Positions 1 to 13,400 are shown, counted from the first letter of the stretch. The stretch: 64,000 nt of DNA from Druceiella hillmani (GCA_039881145.1 JAYKKI010000015.1:23305501-23369500); one strand, 5' to 3'. The notes: generated by a model from the sequence alone, not told the origin. Numbers and translations: made by a program.

Positions 1-118
1 TACAGGTATAAATGCATGAAATAACTAGGAAATTAGTTGGCGGATATTTGGTTTATAATGGCTTGAAGCACAGAGAACGGTGAAGCTAAAAGAGGGAAAA
101 TGATTTATGTCTCCGTAA

Positions 119-120
<2 letters not shown>

Positions 121-189
<69 letters not shown>
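121..189. repeat. (AT)n microsatellite
   Basis: An uninterrupted alternating A/T run of about 69 bases, the first of a dozen such runs in the window. Confidence 0.95.
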
Positions 190-191
<2 letters not shown>

Positions 192-1218
192 CAACGTGTT
201 ACCTTTTAATGCAATAATAAAATATTGTTCTGACAATTGTTGTAACTATACTGACATAATTACTTCTTTCATGTAATTTAGAGCAAAATGTTGTGACATT
301 CTACTCATTAATTTAAAGTATACAAAACAAATTTATATTACAACTAAAAGATTAGACATCGCAAACAATGGACAATATTTGGTATTTATAAAGAACGCTT
401 TAAAAATGTTACATATTTATTCAATCAAATTCCATTCATAGTATTTCCATAGTATATACGGAATTTAAAAATATTGTATTTGAATGATGCAACTCTATGT
501 AAATTCAAATTTTGTACTAATTTCCATTATAATTGAGAAATTTAGTTAAAAGGTTTATTTCAATTTAAAATGAATAAATTATGTAAAGTAAATGAAATTT
601 TTTAAAATTTCAATATCACCTCAATCTTACACAACTTACCAGAAAGAATAATTAAAATAAACCTAAAAGTTAACCTCTTCTTCATTTATCAAGCATTTTA
701 TTTACAAATGAATTTGGCGAACGATATGTAACTAAATCGCTATTCTTTCAAATCGAATAACCATTTAAATATTTTTCCTGAACATTCAGTCTGGTAATGC
801 ATATAAGTATTCTATCAATATCACACAACATTTCAAATTAAATTTTGGGTGTCAATTTGGGTGAGATAATCTAAGGAAGACCAGTTCTAGTCCCGCATGT
901 TACATAAAGCTGCATCAATGAAAATAGATGGGAAAATTCCGTCCAGTAACAATAGCGGCATTTGTCAAAGGTCAATTTTGTTCCTAGCTTTGAAAAAACG
1001 TTTAATATAACCTAAGCGTAAGAGTTATGACGTTTAGCTTCCATTCAAGTATTCTTTCCAGTACTTTCCAATTCAAGTATTTAATACCTGTTTCAAAATA
1101 CGTTCTTTTCATTGTAATCCTCGTCGTCAATAGCCCGTGTTACTCGACGGCTGGACATACGATTAACCAATTGACACGTATTATTGCAGACAATGCCCAT
1201 AATACTGAGGTCAGACAA
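190..1218. other. AT-rich stretch without recognised features
   Basis: I read both strands and saw only short accidental reading frames, with no transposon ends, RNA gene or repeat I could support. Confidence 0.6.
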
Positions 1219-1425
1219 ATTAGAGATCACAGTGCGTAGCTTCTTACACCATTGATGCTGTCGCCCATCACTGAGCAGACTGTTTAGCGATCACAGTCGC
1301 ACCATTGACGCTGCTTTCCATCAGCGGGCAGACGGGTTAGCGATCATAGTGCATCTACTCGCTGGTCGGATGGGTTAGCGATTACAGTGCGTAGCTTCTC
1401 GTACCATTTATGCTAATAGCTTTCA
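1219..1425. repeat. degenerate GC-richer tandem repeat
   Basis: Four imperfect units begin with variants of AGCGATCACAGTGC (about 1223, 1289, 1342 and 1378). The longer units continue with ACCATTGATGCTG and a CCATCAGCGGGCAGACGGGTT-like end. Spacing is uneven (about 66, 53 and 36 bases) because units are internally deleted. Base composition is clearly richer in G+C than the flanks. It is a small decayed minisatellite or part of an unknown element. Confidence 0.6.
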
Positions 1426-2901
1426 CTGTTTATGGTGTATAGCTACGATATTACGGAAAATAATTATAGATACGCTCGACGAGCGGCCGGAAATTGAAGT
1501 CGAGAAGCCACGATGCGCCGTGACGTCAAAACCGTAAGCGTAATGTTTACGCAAATACAATGACGTCGACATTTTTTTAAATACACAGTTCATTAACTTC
1601 ATTTGTAATAATACATGTCAAATGTTTCTGTGTCATCATAATAATAATTTTTTTTCACTATTTTCCAAATACCTAAAATTAAATCTCGCTACAAAAATAA
1701 GTTAAAATCACAAATTATTTTCCTTATTCAGGTAAGTAATAGCTTCAATGATATTCTTTCAACAAAGATACACTCTCTGCCAGATTCATCTTTGTTCCCG
1801 TTTACTGAATTCCAATAGTATTTATTTATAATCAATCTCATTGAGGAACACTATTGAATTGCATTTAAAAAACAGTTATGGAAGTTGGTAAAATGTAGCG
1901 TAATATTTAATGTCCCTAGTAAGAGGATATCTTAAAGGTTATTTTAATGTACATAATAAAGTTTTTAAGACAAAGTTTTACTTTGATGTGTTGCAAGCCA
2001 ATTTTTTATATCTAAGCGAAACTTCTCTCTTTAATGCGTTATGGCGCATTAAAGAGGGATGTTGTGCTAAAAGGACAACTTTGTAGGGGCACAATTTACT
2101 AATTTTCTACAACGAATATATGCTCTTCTACTAATTGAAAATTGCAACAAGTTTTTCACTAAATATTCAAAGAATGTTATCGACCACGTACCATATTTGC
2201 CAAATATCGCCACGTATGATTAACAAATAATGTTTATTGAACAATTCCCGATAATCATTTAACAGAAGGTATTATTATCCTTTTCCCAGGTAGATTCAGA
2301 AAAAGAAATACTTTTCGTATTCTTTTGTATATAATTTGTTAGTTTAGTTATTTTTTATGATAACTGTATATGCAATTTTACGGAACTCTTTGAATCAGCA
2401 ACACGATTTAACATATAGATCCATGAAATTAAAAAAACCATTTAAAATTCGAAAAGAACTCGTAATTATGAATGTATGTAAGGATCTACTCCGAATTTCA
2501 AAAATCTTTGTTCTTTTAACGTTGTTTGATGACGTAGTAACTAAGTATTTCATAAAAAACATTTTTGAAAAATAAGCGTTGCTTCTCCTGCAATAATTGT
2601 TAACAACCATTTGTTTTATTTTATTAAAATCCATTTATTTTATTTTGTTAACCTCTGGCATTCCAGGTTAATAGTGTTTTTATGTGATAAAATACGTATT
2701 TTCTTCTGTCATGCATTTTTGTCTCATTGTCATAAGGCATAGAATAAACATAAACTCTTCACTGAAACCCTGAAATAAAAATTCAGGGCTTTACTATTTA
2801 AAAATGAAGACGGCTATGGGCCTGGTACCATTTGGAAGTTCCAATGACTTCCGTGATACGTCGAGGAAAGGACTTATATCTAAATTCCGAGGTGCCATAA
2901 C
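1426..2901. other. intergenic stretch with CRE-like sites and a hairpin
   Basis: A GC-richer patch at 1465-1570 contains TGACGTC twice. The rest is AT-rich. A perfect 12-bp hairpin lies at 2027-2056. No gene is recognised; the 60-80 codon frames near 2357-2634 overlap on both strands and look accidental. Confidence 0.5.
2027..2056. repeat. perfect 12-bp hairpin
   Basis: CTCTTTAATGCG (2027-2038) and its exact reverse complement (2045-2056) flank a 6-base loop. Function unknown. Confidence 0.8.
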
Positions 2902-2924
2902 AGGATGCAAATATACTTTTTTAA

Positions 2925-3509
2925 ACTTTAGTAGTCTCCACACTAACGCGCAGAGCTCATGACCTCTGTGACCCTGAACATCTACAGAATGAGCTACAGC
3001 ATGTCCAGGAGGTATTAAATATGAATGGCTACAGAACACGGAGATTGCATGCTAAGCACACTGGAATTAAACACGCCGAGGCGATCAGACAACCGGCTTT
3101 TCTACCTTATATAAAAGGGGTGACGGATAAGATTGGAAACCTACTCAGACGTTTCTCAATAAAACCGATATACACCCCTCTTACAACAATGGCCAAGCAG
3201 CTGCGGACACCAAAGGACGTAATTCCATTGCAGAAGCCAGGTGTCTATAAAATCGACTGCAGCTGCGGTCTTTCCTACATAGGTCAGACAAAAAGGACAA
3301 TCGCCGAACACATGAAGGAACACATAGCAGCTGTGAAGAACCGCCAGATAAATAAGTCTGCTATAGCAGAACACTTAGTTGATTCGGGGCCCAATCACTG
3401 GATCGAACTTCATGACCCCAAGGTTATTTCTTCTGAGCCTCATTATTTCAAGAGGATTATACGGGAAGCGATTGAAATTAAAAAAAACATCCAAATTTCC
3501 ATCCAGTGA
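2925..3509 (+). pseudogene. Penelope-like polyprotein, C-terminal GIY-YIG endonuclease fragment
   Basis: One frame is open from about 2925 to the TGA at 3507-3509 (about 194 codons). It starts in the linker after the RT domain, so it has no start codon of its own. The N-terminal part reads like the conserved Penelope segment before the nuclease (LTRRAHDLCDPEHLQNEL). The GIY-YIG nuclease follows, with GVY at 3240-3248, a CSCG pair, and YIGQT from 3276. In the family this domain nicks the target to prime reverse transcription. The position usually held by the catalytic arginine in the helix after YIG (pattern R-x-KEH) is histidine here (AEHMKEH), so the nuclease is probably inactive. The frame is otherwise unbroken, which suggests a fairly young copy. 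Confidence 0.8.
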
Positions 3510-3677
3510 TTGCAACTAGGTGTTCGTGATGTGTACATAAATCCAAGTGTCATTACACCGTCAGGGTAGTGTGTAGGTCTAGTGTGAACGCGCCTTAAAT
3601 TTCTACAATCAACCAAGTGGGGGTAGTTTTGAAAAACACTCCCGCGTCGCAGCGGTGACTCCTATACATCTTCAGTC

Positions 3678-3721
3678 TTCCCGTGACCACAGGCTGTGTA
3701 ACCAGTCTGAAACGTCGGGAC
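3678..3721 (+). ncRNA. degenerate hammerhead ribozyme-like motif in PLE tail
   Basis: TTCCC (3678-3682) can pair with GGGA (3717-3720) as helix I. GAAA lies at 3709-3712, then C and GTC at 3714-3716, the expected cleavage triplet just before the 3' strand of helix I. A CACAG/CTGTG stem sits where helix II should be. The CUGANGA core is decayed (GTGACCA). Penelope-like elements are known to carry minimal hammerheads, so position and order fit, but this copy would hardly cleave. Confidence 0.45.
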
Positions 3722-3821
3722 ATAGTGAATACTTAGTTTATAATATCTAGGTTTACTCATTAAATAGATAATTACCGCGAAAAAACCCGATTCGAATCAA
3801 ATAAAATAGGATGCAAATATA

Positions 3822-4929
3822 TCACACTTATAGCACTTTGTGAAAACTTTTAGATTAGATCGTATTGCTAGAATAAAATATATATTGGCTTAGTCACTTG
3901 GTAAAATGATCATATCCAAAATACAGTCTATGATCCGTTATCTTTCGTTGTATTACGTGAAATTACTCCACTAATCCGAAAATAGTAAATTATAGTATGT
4001 CTACCTTAAGAGTTCATAAAGTGGTTAAATGCAAGCTAAAATATAACGACACTGAGCCGACATATTATACTTTTGTAGACATATCATCATGTCGTAATAT
4101 TAAAAGTCATTCATGATATTACCTTATGTATGTTTTATAGGCGCAAACCTAATGAGAATTTTTAAAAAAACATGCGAGGTGAAATTTTTGCTATAATTTT
4201 CCAGTAATATTGAAATAGATTTCTAGTAACGTTGTTTCTCATAGCTTTAGCAATTGCAGTTTTGGGGATTAGGGCTTATATTTTTGCGGATATTTTTAAT
4301 ATTTTTTCTAGATTTATCTTACGTATTATTTTATTTGTCCCCGCCAAAATTTAAGTATAAAATTTCTTGAGTCTATGGGGATCCATCACTGCATCAAACT
4401 TCAAGTATCGGCTTCCGTTTCTGAGCAAAGAGTCATGAACTTTTTTCAAAAATATCTCCAGAAATTTCTCACAAACGATTCTGGAAAAGTAAAAGTTAAC
4501 TTTTGAAATATCACACGCATGTGAATAAACTTTATCATATTCTAAGCTTCAGGTTTGTACTGATTACTTCAATTTGTTTGACAAATTAGTGCCTTATAAG
4601 GCTTTCCTTTTTCCTTTTGAATTACGTAACTCTAAAAAAATTAATTTTATTGGCCTTTTTATAAATATATTTCGTGATTAGTAAAATTGTATTACCTTAA
4701 ATTTCAAATTAGTGTTTTCAAAAATTTAAAAATAAAGTTAAACATGCACGACGAATTTAAGGCGCTAGATGCTCATGTCACTTACTAAGACAGAGAAATC
4801 TTTCAGTATTAAGACAAAGAACTCTTTTAGCTTCTAATGGAACTCGTAACGTTTATGATGTTGAAAAGGGCGGCGCTAAATGTGATATTACAGTATTTAC
4901 TACGTTTAATATGAATAAATTTACGATTT
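3822..4929. other. AT-rich stretch, possible short pogo remnant
   Basis: No gene is seen. TTGTCCCCGCCAAAATT near 4337 is shared with the C-terminal coding end of the pogo-like relic at 36.54 kb, so a small decayed pogo fragment on the minus strand is possible here. Confidence 0.35.
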
Positions 4930-6290
4930 CTCCGACGGTTACATGCAAAAATTATCTGCCACTATAGGATGGAATTCCATCTTTAATTTCCTCATTTTTC
5001 AGGCAGAGAAAAATTTAGGAATCAAAGAGAGACCAAATGGAAGATCATTTTATGTTTTAAGTAGGTATAAAAGTTTATCTATAACCGAATTTGAAATTCC
5101 ATAAGTAGTAGTAGTAGTGTTATTTTGCTTAGTACTACTAATCTACTAACTAGTCCTCACACACTATAAGAGACTAAAAAAGAATGTAGGTCTCAAATCA
5201 ACTATATATTATTTGTGTATACCACCTCATGTCTCTAGCATTTTCCTTCCTATATTTGGAAGGTTGCGTTATCTATAAGATCTGGTGTACATTTGGTTAG
5301 AATCTGATTAGAAAAATTGAAGATTTACTGAAGAATTTTTTAACATGAACAGCACAGTTGCCATGATTAGGGTTGAATGATGTATGTCCAGCCAATCTTT
5401 ATAAACCTTTTTTGGTTTGAATTATATGCTTCTAGTAGGGTCTAGTAAACATTTGGTTAGAATAACTAGAGAAATTGAAGATTAACCATAGAAGTAATGA
5501 ATAGCACAGGTGACGTGATCGAGTTCGGATAATATAGGTTTAACAAAAATCTAATAAGACAGGAAAAGTAACATTAATTTGCCCTTTAGCAAAATAAGAG
5601 TGAAATGATTGGGCCGGAAGATATTGAAAGGAATTCTTCAATAATGAGGAGTAAACTCATCGCGGGTGAACTTGCTTGACTTGTCTTGATGTTACATGCA
5701 AAAAATTATCTACTATTATAGAACGGATAGGAATATATCGGTATATACAACTAAATTTCAACTTTTGATCCATCTTCAAAGATTTGAAGATATACTATTG
5801 TGGACGTAAGCAGAGTCACCATCTTTAAATTTGGGTTCAAACTCCTAAGTTCTGCTGATCCGTCAATCTTACTGCCTACCTAAGTCGTAAGATTGACGGA
5901 TCTGCTATTTTAAATTTTATATTTTGGGTCTCAAGCAAAGGTTTTGGCTTAAACCGCGGATTTCAACCACTCATTTTTGACGCTGTGGGGTACTACTTGC
6001 TTAAATCGTAAGAATTGAAGAACTGTGATCTTCAAGTTAGTATCGTGGGTCTCAAACACATAATTTGCTTCTTAGTCTTGTCGCTGTCAGGGTACTGCCT
6101 GCTTAAATAGAGAGACTCGACTTTCTGCTATTTTTAAATTAGTATTTTGAGTCTGAAGCATATACCCTAACGCAAAATATGGGTTCTTACTCCTAGGTTT
6201 ATATTCTGAGGGACACTGTCTTTTAAAATTGTGAGACTGGAGAATCTGCTATTTTTACTTGTTTTGGCTCTAAAGCAAACACTCTGTCAT
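4930..6290. repeat. patch of local direct and tandem duplications
   Basis: Three layers are visible. A segment starting GTTACATGCAAAAA and running into ATTATCT recurs at about 4937 and 5689. A unit of about 90 bases containing ACATTTGGTTAGAAT and AGCACAG recurs at about 5278-5368 and 5438-5525. From about 5810 to 6290, a unit of roughly 105-118 bases is repeated four times; it combines a CTGCTTAAATCGTGAGACT-like block, TCTGCTATTTTTAAATT, and TTGGGTCTCAAGCAAA. All copies are diverged. No coding potential is seen. Confidence 0.6.
5857..5902. repeat. perfect 16-bp inverted repeat
   Basis: GATCCGTCAATCTTAC (5857-5872) and its exact reverse complement (5887-5902) are separated by 14 bases. They lie inside the first unit of the tandem array and were probably made by a local inversion-duplication. 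Confidence 0.85.
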
Positions 6291-9200
6291 TGAACTTCCA
6301 AAATTTACATTTTTAATATTTTCTCAATCGAAATTACATCCAAAGTTTAGTTATCGTAAAGAAAAGTTCTATAAAAAAATGTTAAGAAAAACAACAAACT
6401 TGAATACCATTGTTTTTATTTTTTTATTTTAATAATACGCACATCGCTCAGTATACCGAGCCCAAGTGCACTGCGCAAACCTTAAACCATTACGTCAATA
6501 TTGAAATAGCGCATCTTAAAGACGGATGGATATATCTACAAGTATATTTTGTATTATAAGCATCATACGTTGTACTAAATTACTTAAAATTGGCTTGTTA
6601 TACTAATCAAAGAACAGCTGTGTATGTTAAAAATTTGTTTTCGTCATTATAGTATATTGTAAATACATCTGAAGAACATTTTTTTCATTTTTGAAATCGA
6701 CTCTGGTTTTGAATTAATATTTTATATAATATGTAGATTTTATGTATAAGACATTTATAGCTTAGAAAGTAGAGGGTGGCAGACGTATGGACACACAATC
6801 GAGCAAAAACAGTAAGGTCCTCTTCGGACCCCGTTAAGGTCCTTACCTTAACCCCAAATAAAATTTAAGATATTAAACGATTTCAAACAAACAGGTCGAC
6901 AGACGTAAAATGGAAAGAAATATATAAATCATACAGCTAAGAAAAACATTCTTACCTTTATGATATAAATCTAAAATATATCGGATTTCATACCGGTATT
7001 CTTTTGTAAAATTCACTTCATTATATGTAAAAATGTTTTTCACGCGTATTATTGATCAAATAGAATACTCAAAAAATCAATGAACTCGATATTCATTAAG
7101 ATATATCGTGTCAAAAATATATATTGTGAATTGATGAAAAAATTATTGAAAAATTGAATAATGTATAAAAACGTGTCACGCATTGCACACGTTACACAAA
7201 TTGCACACATGAAATCGCAATGTAACGGAATACACGTCAAAAAACCAGAGTGTACCGAATAAGATAATCTCTCAATTCACCTCTTCGAAACGGTGTCAAC
7301 AAAATGTGATTAAAAAGACGAGAGATCTCATTAATTTGCTAAAGTGGAAATTTTATAAATTTAATTCCGATATTTGCAAGTTAAAAATAATATTTTAATT
7401 AAAAATTTAAACAGAATTTTACATTAACATAGTATTATTTATTAGGTTTTTACACTTTCACGCATTCTTATTTTAATGGATACTCCAATATAGCCATATT
7501 GAAGTATCCATGAAAATGAGAATATAAGAAATAGATATTCCATAGATAAGCAAACAGATCACAGGTATTTGAGTATGATGTTTGTCTGTTTGTAAAAGTG
7601 GTAGTGTTTTGTAAATTAATCAAGTAAGTGATTTTAAATGTTGCCCGCGTGTAAGAAATTGTACCGCAATGTTATGACATTTATCATCTCTTTAATATAT
7701 GAAATAATATATTAATATTTAATGTATTCAAGTATGTGACTAATTTTAAATGTTCGCCTTATCTACAGAAATGATTAACCAATATTATAAAAAATCACAT
7801 AATGTTATAAAAATTAAACAATACTTATTTTTTAGATACATAAATTTACTTTGTTCCCACAAAATGATTTTTTCTTTGGAAAATAAAAATTGAATTTTAC
7901 TCTATTTAGCCTAATATATGTCCTACGGTTTTATCGACCTTAAAACATTAAAAATTCATATTAGATGATTTTTGCAGTCTTATTAATATTAAATACTTGA
8001 GTTCCATTTTCCCATTAGATTGAAATTGTTCACAATTTTCTTATGTTAATTGGAAAAAAGAGTTAATAATCGCGAGCTTCATGATAATTATTTAATGGCT
8101 ACTCGCTAAAAAGCAATAACTAGACATTTTTTTTTGTCTTATTTGATATTTTTATAAATACTATTGGAAATCTACTTTACAAAAAAATTAACAATTAACT
8201 AGCTGCAGACTTCTTATAAATAAAAAAGTGACAATATTAATCTTTTTTATTTTATTTTTTCTGTCCAAAAAAATAACTCAATACGATCAGTGCGACACGT
8301 GTTGTTAAATGCGCTTTACTATATCGAAATAAATGGGAAATTAATTTTTAAAGTGAGTGAATTTTACTTGTCTTTAATTATATTTATTATTTCTTTTGAT
8401 TTAAATTATTTTTGGGCGTAATAATATCAGAACGGAAAATCTGATTGATCTATCGGCAATGTGTCATATCATCACTGGCGAATGGTACTGTTCCTCATTG
8501 AATCCTAAATGCTTAAGTCCAATTAGAATTAAAATAGGAAAAATACTAATCATCGCTTAAAGCATATTTTCATATTTGCTTTTGAATTACGTTAACATTA
8601 CTAGTTCAAAAATATTTTATTGAAAGAAAGAAACGGATGTAATAATTTTACTTGCAACTTTCATTTGACTTCTCTAGAAGGTCGGCTGTATTCTCGAGAA
8701 CATTATTCGTTCGGTAAGCTAATTAAGATTTTGTAAAGCTCGCTGAAGTAATTAAAAAGGCAGATGATGATAACGTGTGTGGAACAAGTTCATTAATAAA
8801 TTAGAGGAGCGAAATAAGAGCGTGATTTTGGTATCACGTTATTTAGTGAGGTAATTTAAATCCATTTTAAATACCCTTACATAATTTAAGCTCGACGCTA
8901 TAAGTTATTTACGAGTAAATTATTTATTTAGGTCATATATATGTGATGTTATGTGAATGTACATATATGTGCATATTTAATGACAAAATGTTATTAAAAA
9001 ATCTTTTTTCAAATCTCGAAATTTTTTTCAAAAATGACCAGAATTTGTATATGTTTATATTTTACAAATATCATCTTCATTGAATTAGCAATGTGTAGGG
9101 ACGGAAGATCTCCGAAACTTTATTTACCAATAATAAATAGCTTGTAGTTATTCCGGTTTTGGTGTAATTTTTACTAAATTAACTTTTTCTCCCTGTTTCT

Positions 9201-10357
9201 TTCTGAAAATAAAAAAAAATCATTTAATTCGTCTAAATATGTTTAGGATAAACACATATTCTTCTTTCTTTTTATTTTCTGACTTGCATACCGTGAAAAA
9301 TATCATTTAACATTTTTCTGATCAAAGTAAAAAATAAAGCAAAAAAACTAAGTGTTAAACAATATTCAGTTTTTTTTGTTTATGCCTTTTTATACGAAAT
9401 AACTTTTAAAATTAATAGTTAGATTAACATCAGTAAATTTTGCAAATAAATATATAAAAAATCATCATTTAGTAAGAAAATTGAAAAAAAATTAAAATTC
9501 CACGTTACAATTAATATTGGTCGAGAGATATCTCGCAAAAATGATACTATTTGCATTGTTATTTTTAACTATTTTATGTCTGAGATTAAAACAATAAATA
9601 TTATTGCGTGTTTATAAACATGAGTTTATAGATACATGCGCAACTGCAGTTTTATATTTAATAGTAATGCCATCTTACTTAAATTACTTTCCAATTTATT
9701 TATGCCTTATTTTAATACAACGTGTTTGTCCTTTATATTTTCGTTCACATGCCATTTTCATAATATCTAACCTAAAACATGTCGTGAGGGTTTTGAACCA
9801 TATCGCTAACAACGACTGGATGTCATGTTTTAGTTTTCATTTAGTAAAAATAATACCAACCTAGCGCACCAGCTGGTGCAAGTAGCTACTTGACCACACG
9901 TTCGCCAATTATTAATTTAAAGACAAAAACTTGTTTAGAACTCATTCGAAGAAATTTAATAAAGGCCTTGTTTAATGTCGGCAGACGCGCAATACTGTCA
10001 AAAGAACGGTAATACCGTTATTTCAGCCAGTTTAATGACATTTATTAAACAGACGCACTTATTGTTGAAGGAAACTCGCTAGAGTGCAAATAGTTTTAAC
10101 CAGTTTTTGTTTATATTTCTAACCTACTGCATTCATATTCCACAGTTTCATATTTAAATATTAACATATATGATTCATGTACAGTTCTACAACCGTATAA
10201 ATATTTAGGGACGTATGTATGTACAGAAGGAACAACACTTTCACATTGTATAGTATTCATATCCGTGCATTCATATGCACATATATACCATGAAGATATT
10301 TGTGCAATTTTCTACGGCATTAGTGAAATACATCTTACAGTATTATTTCACTCTAGC

Positions 10358-10359
<2 letters not shown>
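6291..10359. other. long AT-rich stretch, no gene
   Basis: Only short accidental frames are present. The one structure I can support is an imperfect inverted repeat at 7465-7522. I see no transposase, RT, tRNA or rRNA signature. Confidence 0.6.
7465..7522. repeat. imperfect 27-bp inverted repeat
   Basis: Arms 7465-7491 and 7496-7522 match at 24 of 27 positions around ATGGATACTCCAATAT, with a 4-base loop. It is hairpin-like and could be a small fold-back remnant. Confidence 0.7.

Positions 10360-10400
<41 letters not shown>
10360..10400. repeat. (AT)n microsatellite
   Basis: Alternating A/T run with one TTT interruption. Confidence 0.95.
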
Positions 10401-13400
10401 ATGTACATAATAATAAAATATATAATTGTTTTGTTGTATAAATGGAAAATTCTGATATTTTTGAAAGCGACACAAATTAGTCCCACGCACCTGAAAACCA
10501 TTTAAAAATTTCTTTTATGACATTCTTCTTTTCAAAGGTCAAGTCGAAGAATTAAAAATAATACATAGTGTGGTCTCTATTACTGCAATGTACACAAGTA
10601 AGACGAAAAATAATATTAACTCCTTATCCATTTTCATAACAAGCGACACAGAAAATACGTTTGTTCTCGATCGCGGCTAAGCGTGAACTGAGAAGAATAA
10701 TATGTGTAATGAAAAGTATAAAAATTAATGAAGTAAAACAAAATGTCAAAACGTATCAAAAGGTTCGTCTATTTTATTGAAACACAAAATCTTAGCCTAC
10801 AAAATTTTAATACTATTATCAGCGTTCGGAATTATTGATAGACACAATTGTCGCACTGCAATTACTCCGTAAAATGGTTAATTAGTTGTCCCTTAAATGT
10901 TTTAACCATAATAGAAAATCAGAAAAATAATAATTTGATTACGTCGTGTTCACAATTTAGTTCATCAATCGGAACTTAATTTTTTGTAATGTTACTGAAT
11001 ATACACTCCCTTGTGTGATGAAATTGAGAGTAGAGTAAAATATTTCCTGTACCCAGTAAATTTCGATGTAGAATTTTTATTTTAAAGGTATACGCCAGGA
11101 TTGGGCAGTGTTTACCACAATCTACACAAAAAATCTATCTAAAGTAATTCAAGTTTTATTGATTGAAAATTTTTAGTACTGTGCCGGCTCTTGTTAACTC
11201 TCCCCAGAAAAATACTGGCTTTGCCATTATGTCTACGTAGTGTTATCGTATTATGTTTTTACTGCATTTTACCACATTTCCTTAATTTAACCACTTCCTT
11301 TCACTTTCCAATCCCGATGGAAGATACCCACCAGCTTCCCGTAGTTTGTACTGAGTAATAATACTTATATGCGGCATTTTGAAATGTATCACGCCACGGA
11401 ATATCACTTGTTGTTGGCTAAGTGTGGGGTTTTAACAAAAGTTTGAAAATTTACCTCATGCTGTAGTAGATATTTCTATGACATAATCATGTGATATAAA
11501 GGTAGATTATAATATAATCTGTCTTTATACATATTTTTGTCTGTTTTCAGATGTACGAGATGTTGACGTTCGTATGTGTAATTACCGTCTAGTGATGCCA
11601 AAGAGTTATTTACAGAAACGTGACGATATTTAAAACTATGTTTTCAAAGTTACTTAAACTTCCTTGAAATACATTTTTGTAATTATGATATTTTGATATC
11701 TGATATTGTATGGTAATGTTATTTCAACATTTGCTTGTTGTGAAATATTTTTGTTTTGATACTTTTAATAAAAATATAAATGACTTTTTTCTCCTGTAAC
11801 GCCATCTATGAGAAACTGTTGTTGAACCAAATTTTTAATTATTTGTAAATATATATCTGCTCCTGATTCCAATTCAATTAAGTTGTTATTGTGATTCAAT
11901 AAAATAAAAAATTAATTAACAGGAGTCTTCGTGCATTAAAATAATATAATATTGGGGGGCAACCTAGAGGTTGAAAAAATTGGATTTAAAAGTCAAATGT
12001 AATTTAAATTTTTTTAGAAGTACAAAATTTGAGGCGCTTAAAATTAATTAAAATAATAACCTTTTTTAAAGCAAATTTTAGGTATAGAAAAACATTTTTA
12101 ACATTATTGGATATAGTGTACATTATGGAACATATAAGGAAAAATACTGAAAAATTTTAGAGTATATGTTGTTCCGCAAAGTATATTCGCCACTATGAGC
12201 GTAGATTATAGGATTAATTTTAGTATCATTGTTTGTCTGAAATCTCTAAAAAGGAATTTATTACTGTTTAATATCTATTTTCTAGGGTAGCCTAAATATT
12301 AAAAAAAATTATTTTGCAAATTGCAGAATAAAATTTAATTAATTTTTTTCCCAAGAAGTTGAGAAAAAAAATCTTTTATAAAACAAAAATGCAATCTAAC
12401 AAAAAAGTTACATAAAAGATAATATGGAAGATCTATTCAAAATTTAAACAAAATTGGTGAAATAAATATTGCTTAAAGAAATAAGTAATTTTCCTGGTTT
12501 GGACACGTATAACGTGTTAAAACCTAGAAAATTATTTATTTACTTATTTGTTTATTCGGCTTTAATATATATAAGGTGGATTTATTGCTACAAGAACCAT
12601 CTATTTCCATCAAAATTGGTGTTTACTAAGTGAAAATATATTTTATTGTAGAAAGCTGCACTATATTGTCAGTAAAATTTAAAAAAAAAGCAACAAAAAT
12701 AATATGGCAAACTAATAAATAAACAACTCATAACATTATTAGATATGTATTGGCAAGAATAAAGAAGAGGGACAGAGGAGGGAAAGCCAGGGAGAGGACG
12801 ATCGGGAGTTAAGAAAGGAAAAAAGAAATGAAATTGCAAAAGGAAGTTAGGAAAGTTATAGAAATATTCGTGGATTGAGGTAACTTATTAGTGGATAAGA
12901 AAGGAGATTTTCAAAGCAAAGTCCAAAACCATGTGCGTCTAATATCACTTGCGTGAACATTCCAATAACTTAAAGAGGCAGTGTTTCAGTTGTTCCGGCA
13001 GTGAATTTTCAACATGTTAAGCTACTCCCTATAGTTAGAAGTATGATCAAATATCCTTAGGATGAAAATGTATAAAACACCCAAGTTGTTAAATCTGTCT
13101 AATTGATTTAATTAATTTTCGAAAAACACAGACAGCATAACTATTGTCAAATAAAGACTACATGAGCTTTTGACACAGGTGAGTTTTAATTTCTATTTGG
13201 ATAAAACGTTGAAAATGCTTTGGAGAAAATTTGGTAAAAATTTTGCAACTTACTTCATTCATTTGAGGCAACCAACTGAAGTTTTTATCAATGAGTTGCC
13301 TTACATTTTTAACATTAGTGGAGTAGGGCATTGCAGTATCATTCAATAGCTACTGTAAAAAATGAGATATTGAATTTTTTGTAAAAAACTTTCACTCACC

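Larger units (their letters stand above)
2902..3821 (+). mobile_element. 5'-truncated Penelope-like element with 14-bp TSD
   Basis: The direct repeat AGGATGCAAATATA occurs at 2902-2915 and 3808-3821 and brackets a unit (2916-3807) that encodes the C-terminal part of a Penelope-like polyprotein. The unit then runs through a 3' untranslated tail with a GAAACGTCGGGA block and ends in AAATAAAAT. Penelope-like elements commonly insert 5'-truncated with target duplications of this size. The copy lacks the whole reverse transcriptase core and cannot be autonomous. Confidence 0.8.

Noticed and set aside
2794..3039. 81-codon minus-strand frame overlapping the Penelope-like unit
   Set aside because: It crosses the insertion boundary and is antisense to the real coding frame.
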